Source: Tillus elongatus | Taxonomy: Eukaryota > Arthropoda > Insecta > Coleoptera > Cleridae | Length of the DNA: 64,000 nt | Reading direction: 5' to 3' | Assembly: GCA_964006375.1 (NCBI GenBank) | Contig: OZ023270.1 | Location: 56,980,536 to 57,044,535 of the forward strand | Shown here: piece by piece, positions 55,927 to 64,000 of the stretch | Layout of the letters: each line of letters opens with the position of its first letter | How positions within the stretch are numbered: position 1 is the first letter of the stretch | Made by a program: the position numbers and the translations under genes | The notes under the pieces: model-generated | The model's database searches: none | What the model was told of the DNA's origin: nothing | The model's input: only the letters and a program-made list of their open reading frames with translations

Positions 55927-58416
55927 CTCGGCGTCCGACATGTGAGGTGTGACAAACCCAGAAAGAACTAAAATTCTGACGATTTCAAAAATACCACGCT
56001 ACCATGCATATCCCTCTGGTTAGCTTTCGGAAATTGTTGAGTCTCTTAGCGTGCTGAGCCATTTTGACAACAGTTTGCTAGAGTTTGTGTTAATGAACGG
56101 TTTAGTTTACCTAGGGTTTGTCAAACCCCATGTGTCGGATTGTGTTACAAAATTCGAACATTTCTCAAATAAATTTCTATCGCAGTTTACCGCGCCTTTG
56201 CTTCAAATTTTGAGGTATGTTTCCTTATTAAATGTCGATATTATTCACCAGCCCTTGAAATCATTAGGTTAACTATGGGAGACTACGAAAAGGAAATGCG
56301 TCGCCTCCAGGATCTGTGGAAGGAGGTGCAAAGCGAAGATGAAGAAGTAATTGAATCAGACGATGAGAGTGAGATAGACTATGTAAGCATAAACAGTGAC
56401 TATCCAGATGTTGAGCAGGAAGCAAATAATGAAGATGGACAAGGTAACCTTATGGAAGCTGCCGGTGTTACCACCAAAGCACACGAAAATGATGTAACCG
56501 AAAATGAATCTGAAATAGTGCAAGAATAGGAAAAATACTATTTAGGGAAAAATGGAACTAAATGGAGAAAAACATATTATAACAGGAATGTGAGAACCCG
56601 AGGCGAGAACCTGATAACTCAATTGCCTGGTGTCAAAAGATCCGCTAGAGATAAAAAAAGTCCCCTTGAATGTTTTCTTATTTCTATCGATGAAGAAATG
56701 ATAGACGATATTATGCGGTGGACAAATCAACGAATTGAGGAAAAACACGTGAATGGCAGAAATATTATTATCAACCTACAAATAATATAAAACTAAAAGC
56801 TTTATTCGGACTGCTATATTTAGCAGGAGTTTTTCGAAACAACCACCGTTTACTGAAGGATTTATGGAAAACTGACGGAACCGGTTTTGAAATATTTCGA
56901 GTAACTATGGCCCAAAGATGGTTTGAATTTTTGCTTACATGTTTGCGATTTGATAATAAAGAAAATCGCTCGCAAAGACGCGAAATAGATAAGCTGGCAC
57001 CTATTAGAGCCATAACAGAAAAATTTACTGATAATTGCAAAAATGCCTATTCGCCTGGTAGATATTTAACCATTGATGGGAAATTGGAAGCTTTTAGAGG
57101 CAGATCTCCATTTGGCCAGTACATACCAAAAAAACCGGCTAAGTACGGCATTAAAGTTCAAGCTTTGGTAGATGCCCGAACGCATTATTTAGTAAACATG
57201 GAGGTCTATGTGGGTAAGCAACCTGATGGGCCCTTTGCTCTTAGTAATACTCCAACTGCAATAGTGGAACGGCTCGTCAGTCCATATGATGGTAGTCACA
57301 GAAATATTACGTGTGACAATTGGTACACAAGTTACGATCTATTTGAAAAGCTCCGTACAAATCATCATCTGACTGGAGTCGGTACAATTCGAAAAAATAA
57401 AAGGGCAATCCCTCCGACATTTTTGAATGTTCGAAATCGACCAATAAAGTCAAGTGTTTTTGATTTTCAAGAAAATTTTATAATAGTATCGTACGTTCCA
57501 AGAAAGGGTTAGGTGGTTCTGCTGATGTCAACCCTTCATCATGACGATTCCGTAGATGAATCCGAAGATAAGCTACCTGAAATAATTTCATTCTACAATC
57601 TAACGAAAGGAGGGGTAGATACAGTAGATGAATTGTCTGCAAACTATAATGTATCTCGCAATAGCCGACGATGGCCTCTAAGACTATTTTTTTCTATAAT
57701 GAACACTGCCGGTATCAATTCCCAGATAATTCATCGTGAAAATAATAATGGATTAATTCTGAAAAGAAAAGATTTTCTCACAATGTTGGGGTTTGAATTG
57801 ATAAATGATTATCAAAAAGTAAGGATGACCAACTTTAGAATACCTCGCGAAATAACGACGGCTTTGCTCAAAATCAGAGGAGAACCCGAAGAACCTCCTA
57901 CAAAGAAACAAAGACCTAACAAACCGCGCAGATGTGATTTTTGTCCTCGTAATCGTGATCGCAAAACTAAATATGTATGTGAGGCTTGCGAAAAAATGTT
58001 ATGTTTAGAACACACGCTTATGTACTGCGAAAATTGTAGTCACTTTGCAAATGCATAACTTTTTTGGTTTTACATATTTTGATATAATTTTTTTTATATA
58101 GTACACTACAATGTATTATCTACTTATATTCTATTGTTTCTGTTTATTTGATGGTATAGAACCATTGTAAATAAAAGTTTTTTATAAACGTTTTTTTTAC
58201 TGCCTAAAACAGGATGATGTGAGCTTTTCTTTTTTAATTTTCTTCTTCTAAAGAAGTTTTTGTGTTGCTAATGAAGAAATGTGATATTTGTATTTAGTGT
58301 CATAAAAAATATATATCAAAAATTCAGTTAAAGGAAATTAAAAAAAAATAAAAAAATTGTGGGGTATGTGATATCCCACATGTCGGAAGATGTTAAAGAT
58401 TTTCACATGTACCGGG
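55927..58416 (+). mobile_element. piggyBac-like transposon
   Basis: The element is bounded by TTAA. Left end ctcggcgtccgacatgtgag; right end, in reverse complement, cccggtacatgtgaaa with tccgacatgtgg further in, so the shared words are CYCGG and tccgacatgtg. This is compatible with piggyBac ends (TTAA target, CCY start). It contains one transposase gene with three lesions. The right boundary is a judgement between two nearby TTAA sites. Confidence 0.75.
56275..58058 (+). pseudogene. piggyBac transposase, broken
   Basis: ATG 56275 starts an acidic N-terminus (MGDYEKEMRRLQDLW). A TAG at 56527 and a frameshift near 56765 break the frame, which continues through KALFGLLYLAGVFRNNHRLL. The catalytic core has all three Asp of the DDD triad: LTIDGKLEAF (about 57070), TCDNWYTSYDLF (about 57320) and, after another TAG at 57510, GGVDTVDELSANY (about 57615). 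The C-terminus carries the family's Cys-rich dimer/DNA-binding finger (CDFCPRNR, CEACEKMLCLEH, CENC). It is about 590 codons in total, normal for the family. Two stops and one frameshift make it non-functional as is. Confidence 0.9.
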
Positions 58417-58431
58417 TTAATAACACTTCAG

Positions 58432-58605
58432 TGATTAATAAGGTGACCCTCACCCTTCACACACCTTGGCAGGAAGCTGTTGACGCAACTAGAGCCAAGG
58501 CAGGAGCAGACGGCCAGGTAGGGTGCATATTTTACAAATCACGGCCTGCACTGCCTGAGAACAAGCTTGAAACCGTCGCTGGAATACATATGCAGCTGTT
58601 TACGG
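58432..58605 (+). CDS. Possible internal host exon
   Basis: After the acceptor ttcag (58427-58431) the frame reads NKVTLTLHTPWQEAVDATRA, KAGADGQVGCIFYKSRPALP and NKLETVAGIHMQLF, ending at the donor acgg|gtacgtga (58606). The G+C content is clearly higher than the flanks, as in coding DNA. It lies 12 bases right of the piggyBac TTAA, so that element would sit in the preceding intron. I do not recognise the protein; the segment could equally be part of an unknown repeat. Confidence 0.3.
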
Positions 58606-58849
58606 GTACGTGACTGATTTATTATATTATTACCTTGCTGCGAACTTCTTGGAATATAATATTTTTATTGGCAAGGAGAAGCCCCCTATGTTTTCTCACT
58701 CATATGATGTTTACTTAAGATGTAAATACAAGAAGGAATTGTCTTGGAAATTAAAGAGTTAAATCTATTAAATAATTGAGAATAAATCTAGGTGAAAGAT
58801 TATTTTATTTGAACATGGAAAAATGATGTTAGATTCCGTCTATTCTGAA
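58606..58849. other. Unassigned A+T-rich spacer
   Basis: Nothing recognised. Confidence 0.3.
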
Positions 58850-60490
58850 TAATATTGAGCTGTCTCATATTCAAGAGGCCATTAAAAAACTTAAACCTTA
58901 ACTATCTCAGGGACCTGACAATATACCTAGCTTTCTTATTAGAGACTGTTCTCCAACCTTTATTGAACCTTTATTACTTATCTTTAACCTTTCTCTTAAG
59001 ACATGTAAGTTTCCCAAGATCTGGAAATCATCGAAAGTCTGCCCTGTTCATAAAGACGGTGATATGAGCCTGATTGAAAATTACAGACAGGTTGCGATAA
59101 TGTCTAACTTTGCTAAGGTTTTCGAATATGCTGTTTTTGCTCAAATTTCTCCACATGTTTTGCTTTACTTGTCACAGAGTCAGCATGGGTTTGTTCGAAA
59201 TCGTTCAACTACTACTAACTTTTGTTGTCTTACACAATATGTGTCAGATGTCCTGGATAAGAATGGACAGGTTGATACTATTTATTTAGACTTCAGGAAA
59301 GCATTTGACTGCGTTCATCATGGTCTGCTTCTTAAGAAACTCCATTTATTTGGGTTTTCTGATACTCTGGTTTCGTTCTTTGCATCATACTTGTCTGAGA
59401 GGTCTCATTTTGTTTGGTATTCTGGATGTTCTTCAGTGGAGTTCCCTGTTAGATCTGGTGTTCCTCAGGGTTCTGTTCTTGGGCCTCTCCTTTTCAACAT
59501 TTTTATCAACGATATGGATGATGTCTTAACTATTCCTAGACTTTTCTACGCTGATGACCTTAAGATTTTTCTTTCTATATCATCCATTTCAGATTGTACC
59601 ATGATTCAAAAGAATATTGATGTTATTCTTCATTGGTGCAACTCTAATAAGTTATTCTTGAATACCTCAAAATGTAAGGTCATGTCTTTCACTAATAAAG
59701 TTAACCCTATTCTGTTTGGTTATGTCACTGGTAACCACCATCTTGAGCGTGTTTTAAATATTAGAGACCTTGGTGTAATTTATGACCCCCACCTTCGTTT
59801 TAATCTCCATGTTGCTTATGTTTTGTCAGTATCAATGAAAATCTTGGGCTTTATTATCAGAAACACCAAACAGTTCTCAACTAGTGACACACTAATTATA
59901 CTGTACAATTCTTTATTACGTTCTAGACTTGAATTTGCAAGTTTATGCTGGTTTCCACTTTATGAGTGTCAACTGCATTTGTTAGAATCTATTCAGCGAA
60001 GATTTCTGAAATATCTGGTCTACTTCGAAGAAAGACAGTATCCTCCACGTGGCATCTCCCAAGAAATTCTCCTTAGTAGATTCAACCTTATGTCTCTTGA
60101 TAAAAGAAGAATTATCATGGGACTCTCATTCTTGTACAAACTGATTCATGGGTTTGTTGACTCTCCGGAGCTTCTTTCTTTGTTACCTTTCCGGGCACCC
60201 CAATTTCCTCACCATACCCGTTGTACGGACACCTTCTCCCTTCCTACGCCCAGAACTAATATTCTAGTAAAATCTCCAGTTTATTTTATGTGTTCTAACT
60301 ACAATAAAATACCCCTTGACGTCTTTATGGATTTTGGTAGTACAAGAGCCTTCGAAAAGCAGCTTAAAGAGTTAACTCTCTCTTAAATTTTTCTAGATTT
60401 TGTATTATTTAGTGTTAGATGTAGATTTATCCATGTAATTGGGCCTTTGGCCTGTCTTGGATTTTTGAATAAAAAAAATAAAAAAAATAT
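58850..60490 (+). pseudogene. 5'-truncated Jockey/CR1-like LINE, nearly intact RT
   Basis: It starts in the RT fingers (LSHIQEAIKKLKP) with one TAA at 58899-58901, then runs open for about 490 codons to 60386. Visible are GPDNIPSFLIRD, IENYRQVAIMSNFAKVFEYA, YLDFRKAFDCVHHGLL (motif A), SGVPQGSVLGPLLFNIFIND (motif B), LFYADDLKIFLSI (motif C), LGVIYDPHLRFNLHV and a C-terminus with FLYKLIHGFVDSPELLSLLP. The endonuclease and ORF1 are missing. The 3' UTR ends ttgaataaaaaaaataaaaa at about 60487. All RT catalytic residues are kept. Confidence 0.9.
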
Positions 60491-60879
60491 ACATATAAAA
60501 AGTGTTTAGACCTCTAATATTAAAGCTCTACATATACTAACTTTTGAAGAGGAAGGCGAAAGAGGCAATAGGCAAAGATTGAGAGATTTCTCTGACTTTC
60601 AGTTGCTGAACGATCTTAAGAATTTAGTCATAAAGTTAATTTTGTGACAGAAAATTTATCTTTTGCTGATTTAATCCGATATTGTTCCATTTTAAATTTA
60701 TATTTAGAGGAACATTCAAAAGAAGCAATTGCTACCGACCTTTGCAAATATAACAGACAAACATGTTAAATAAGGACAATGATGGTGACAACTCTGCTGA
60801 AGATGAAGTAGAAGACATGAGCTATAAAGAAGTGGAAAATTAAAATTCAGAGAAGGAATTTAAGACAAAAGTGCTTAGA
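60491..60879. other. Unassigned stretch before the gag remnant
   Basis: Short disrupted frames only; possibly an upstream part of the decayed Gypsy element that follows. Confidence 0.3.
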
Positions 60880-61490
60880 AAATCCACGGAGATGGGAAAT
60901 TCCATGTTTTCTTTAACTTTTAGAGATGTTAAAAACACGAACAAGCACTTTGATGGTACAAAAACATATACAATTGAATCCTGAATTGCAGATTTTGAAG
61001 AAAACTCAGAATTGTCAGGCTAGAATGACATACACAATTTAATTTTTGGACAGAAACTGTTAGGAGGAATGGCAAAACTATTTGTTCAGTCTGAGAGAGG
61101 AGTGAAATCATGGAATAAGTTGAAGCAAGCATTACTAGCCGAGTTTTCTACGAAAATGAATAGTGCTGAATTACATCAAATGCCAAGACAAGAGGCGAAT
61201 AGAAAAAGATGAGTCACCAGAAGAAAATTTATTAATTACGAGAGAATTAGGAAGCAGAGGTGATACTGAAAACGATGCAGTGATCCAATATGTTATTGAC
61301 AGTATTGACGATGACCTAAACAACAAAACTCTTCTTTTTGGAGCAAAAGATTACCATTCTCAGATAATGAGCGGGAAAACTGAAGCAATGTAACAAAAAG
61401 AAGGCAAGAAAGTATTTCGTTGTTACAATTGTGGAGACCAATGCCGTAAAGCATGTATAATATGGGCATAATCATAGGCAACCCAATATA
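60880..61490 (+). pseudogene. Decayed Gypsy gag with zinc knuckle
   Basis: Plus-strand pieces read LTFRDVKNTNKHFDG, IADFEENSELSG, LIFGQKLLGGMAKLFVQSER, VKSWNKLKQALLAEFSTKMN and, after a frame change, DESPEENLLITRELGSRGD, AVIQYVIDSIDDDLNNK, then VFRCYNCGDQ. This is the capsid region plus the start of a CCHC knuckle of a Gypsy gag. At least four stops or frameshifts are present. It is unrelated in sequence to the gag at 61864 and lies outside that element's LTR. Confidence 0.75.
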
Positions 61491-61507
61491 CTGAAATATG
61501 TATATGG

Positions 61508-61691
61508 TGTTATCTAACTACATATACTGGCGGTATAAGAGATGCGCATGGTTGTGCCTCCAGTCATCTGGTAGATAAACAATATGAAAACACATTCTTG
61601 TACGTTAAATACAATTATAATAATAAAGTCAGTATTATCAGTGTAAATGCTTGTGTATCATTTCATAGAGATACGATGCAACTATCAAACA
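61508..61691 (+). mobile_element. 5' LTR of a Gypsy element
   Basis: About 184 bp from tgttatctaac to atcaaaca (TGTT...AACA). It contains an aataaagtca poly(A)-type signal near 61622 and is followed immediately by a tRNA-Leu-like primer-binding site. The left end is inferred from the TGT terminus, and the 3' LTR lies beyond the window. Confidence 0.6.
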
Positions 61692-61701
61692 TGGTGTCAG
61701 G
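61692..61701 (+). promoter_or_regulatory. Primer-binding site
   Basis: tggtgtcagg directly after the LTR; TGGTGTCAG is complementary to the 3' end of a tRNA ending CTGACACCA, as used by several Gypsy lineages. Confidence 0.6.
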
Positions 61702-61863
61702 TTAAAAATTGCTAGTAACTCAATGAAAAACTTGTGATTTAGTTTAGAGGTTACACTGCACACGTGCTTCTTGTGAAACTTCTAAGAAAATGAATTCCAC
61801 TGGTTGGAAGCACCTGAGTCCAAGTTTGAAGTGCAGCAGAATACAGTGTGTGTCTAGTCTAAA

Positions 61864-64000
61864 ATGGAAGCTATATTCAAACCTCCAGAATCATTGCAAT
61901 TGGATGGCAACATCTCTGAAAATTGGCGAAGGTTCAGCCAAAAATTTGATATTATCATGACTGCATCCGGTAGGTCCGCACAAACAGACGACAGGAAGTT
62001 AGCTGTTTTACTCAACTTAGTCGGTGACGATGCTCTTGAGTTGTATAACACCTTTACCTTTCTCGATGGGGAAGAGAAAACTATTGAATCAGTGAAGCAA
62101 AAGTTCGAAGAATATTGCTCACCTAAGAAAAATGTAATATTTGAAAGGTTTAAATTTAACAGTATTGCCCACCAGGAGGGGCAACCTTTTGACAATTTCG
62201 TGACAGAATTAAGGAAAGGTGTTAAAAACACTGAATAACAACAAGATGAGATAATTCGCGACAGAATCGTCATGGGCGTGCATAACAAAGCTACACAGGA
62301 GAAATTGCTTCGCGAATCGGACTTAACATTGAAAAAAGCAATTGACATATGTAGAGCGATAGAAATCAGCAGAGATCAGTCCAAAGTTCTACAAAATGAA
62401 ACTACCATACTTGAGGTACGTTCTTCTAGGCAGTCAGCGAGTGATCATAACCTGTGCAAATACTGTGGTTACAAGCATCCAAGTGGCAGGTGTCCTACTT
62501 GGGGCAAGACATGTGCTAGGTGCCAAGGGCGAAACCACTTCGCTGGTGTGTGTCAGGTCAAAAGCAAGAATACAGAAGAAAAGTCGAAGAGAGTTGGAAA
62601 GAATGGTGAAAAATTCAAGAGAAAAGTTCATGAAGTCTCGAGGAGTGAAACTACAGAGCTTAGTGAAAGTGACAAGTGTGAAGAAAGTGATGAGTATGAG
62701 TTCGTAGTAAGTTCAGTTAATACAGAAAAGCGCTTGAGAGATTCATCAGGTAAAAATGAAGCCATGTGGACAAAACAGGTATTTATAAATAAAAGTTATG
62801 TCATATTCAAACTAGATACAGGGGCTGAAGTTAGTGTCTTGCCACTAAACACTTTAAAGAAAATTGCACCAGAAGCCCTAATCCGTGACTCAAACATTTT
62901 GTTAATACCTTATGGTGATTGTTTTAAAATCAAATGCTTAGGTGTAGTTAATCTAAACTGTTCTGTTAAGAATACTACACAAAATATGTCGTTTGTTGTA
63001 GTTGATGAAAAAAATCAAATGCCATTGTTAGGCTTGAAAGAATGCTTACGTTTAAACTTGATTAAAAGAATAGATTCAGTACAAAAAGAGAACTTTAAGA
63101 GTCTTGATGATGTAGTGAAACTGTACTCACAAGTTTTTGAAGGACTAGGAAAGTTTCCAACTCAACACCACATAACTTTAAAAGAAAATGCAAAGCCACA
63201 CATCAGTGTCATTAGGCGTGTACCACTAGTGTTACATGAAAGTTTAAAAACAAAGTTATGCGATCTTGAGGAAAAAGGAATAATTATAAAAGTAGATAAA
63301 CCTACGGATTGGGTTCACCCGTTGGTTATTGTTGAAAAAAGCAATGGAGACCTGCGGCTGTGCCTAGATCCAAAAGAATTGAATGATGTGATCCAGCGTG
63401 AGCATTTTTTGATTCCATCTGCAGATGAAATATCAGCAAAACTTAGCAATAAAAAGTATTTTACAGTGCTGGATATGAGAGACGGCTACTGGCAGAATTG
63501 GATAATGCAAGTTCAGACTTGATGACATTTGGTACTCCATTTGGGAGATACCAGTTTACAAGATTGGCCTTTGGGATATGTTCAGCACCAGAGGTGTTTC
63601 AGAAAAAGAATTTTGAAATTTTTGGTGACCTTGAAGGTGTAGGTCTTTACTTTGATGACTTAATTGTAACAGGGTCCTCTGAGGCTGAACATGATCGAAG
63701 CCTTAAAATAGTATTAGATAGAGCTTTAAAGTATAATTTAAAATTCAATAAGAGCAAGACACAATTTAAACAAAGTAGTGTTAAATTTATGGGTCAGATA
63801 TTTTCTAAAGATGGTGTCAAAACTGACACAAATTATGTGAAAGCTATTGTAAACATGCCTACACCACAGTGTAAACAAGATGTCCTAAGATTTTTGGGAA
63901 TGGTCAAATTTGTTGGCAAGTTCATTTCAAATCTCTCGAAAGTATCTGCCCCACTGAGAAATTTGACAAGATTGGATGTTGACTGGCAGTGGACTGAAGA
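61864..64000 (+). pseudogene. Gypsy gag-pol: gag, protease and RT, cut by the window edge
   Basis: ATG 61864 opens gag (MEAIFKPPESLQLDGNISEN, then FTFLDGEEKTIESVKQKFEE). One TAA lies at 62236-62238, after which the same frame resumes. The nucleocapsid has two adjacent knuckles (CKYCGYKHPSGRC, CARCQGRNHFAGVC). Protease follows with IFKLDTGAEVSVLP. RT begins RRVPLVLHESLKTKL and shows WVHPLVIVEKSNGDLRLCLD and FTVLDMRDGYW (motif with the first Asp). A small frameshift at about 63495 follows. The shifted frame is then open to the window end: MTFGTPFGRYQFTRLAFGI and LYFDDLIVTG (the YFDD catalytic pair). RNase H, integrase and the 3' LTR would lie beyond 64000. gag and pol share one frame apart from these two lesions. 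Confidence 0.88.

Noticed and set aside
1..64000. CRISPR arrays, tRNA or rRNA genes, bacterial promoters or operons
   Set aside because: None seen: no regularly spaced direct repeats with unique spacers and no tRNA cloverleaf recognised on reading; the content is eukaryotic transposon DNA.

Overview
The window reads as nuclear DNA of an arthropod, most likely an insect. It is A+T-rich, has no operons or bacterial-style gene packing, and consists mostly of transposable elements: non-LTR (LINE) retrotransposons, Gypsy-type LTR elements, and piggyBac, hAT, Tc1/mariner and other TIR elements. Long low-complexity intergenic sequence lies between them. One confident host gene is visible, an O6-methylguanine-DNA methyltransferase at 29642-30202. 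Two further short stretches (24211-24297 minus, 58432-58605 plus) look like possible host exons.

Region 1-23287 is a large tandem duplication with a period of 12,375 bp. Positions 1-10904 recur almost unchanged at 12376-23275. Each unit holds, in order: A+T-rich repeat DNA, a decayed antisense LINE, a 41-bp-arm hairpin, a decayed I/LOA-type LINE, a LINE 3' remnant, a short interspersed repeat, and a full-length I/LOA-type LINE (ORF1 plus an ORF2 with endonuclease, RT, RNase H and a Cys knuckle). The second LINE copy keeps its target-site duplication on both sides. The first copy instead runs from its poly(A) straight into an antisense LINE fragment (10905-12216), so one duplication breakpoint lies at the LINE poly(A) tail.

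Region 23276-31170 is the least TE-dense part. It has a 1.2-kb long-TIR element with TA target duplication (24680-25905), a possible antisense LTR, a cluster of GACGTC motifs, a nested inverted-repeat element (27724-28497) and the methyltransferase gene. Region 31171-46900 is a mosaic of broken elements: antisense LINE endonuclease, a DUF7869-like fragment, a truncated LINE with dead RT motifs, a GC-rich unassigned island, a hAT-like element with a perfect 8-bp target duplication that has a LINE inside it, a Tc1/mariner-IS630-type transposon with about 300-bp TIRs, and an antisense LINE.

Region 46900-64000 holds Gypsy fragments and a TIR-bounded element of unknown superfamily (49443-51523). 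Next comes a structurally complete LINE (51941-55723) whose two ORFs meet at an A AAA AAC -1 slippery heptamer, then a piggyBac element between TTAA sites, another LINE, a decayed gag, and the 5' two-thirds of a Gypsy element (LTR, primer-binding site, gag, protease, RT) that runs off the window edge. Apart from the host gene nothing here suggests a cooperating pathway; the genes work as self-contained transposition units, nearly all disabled.
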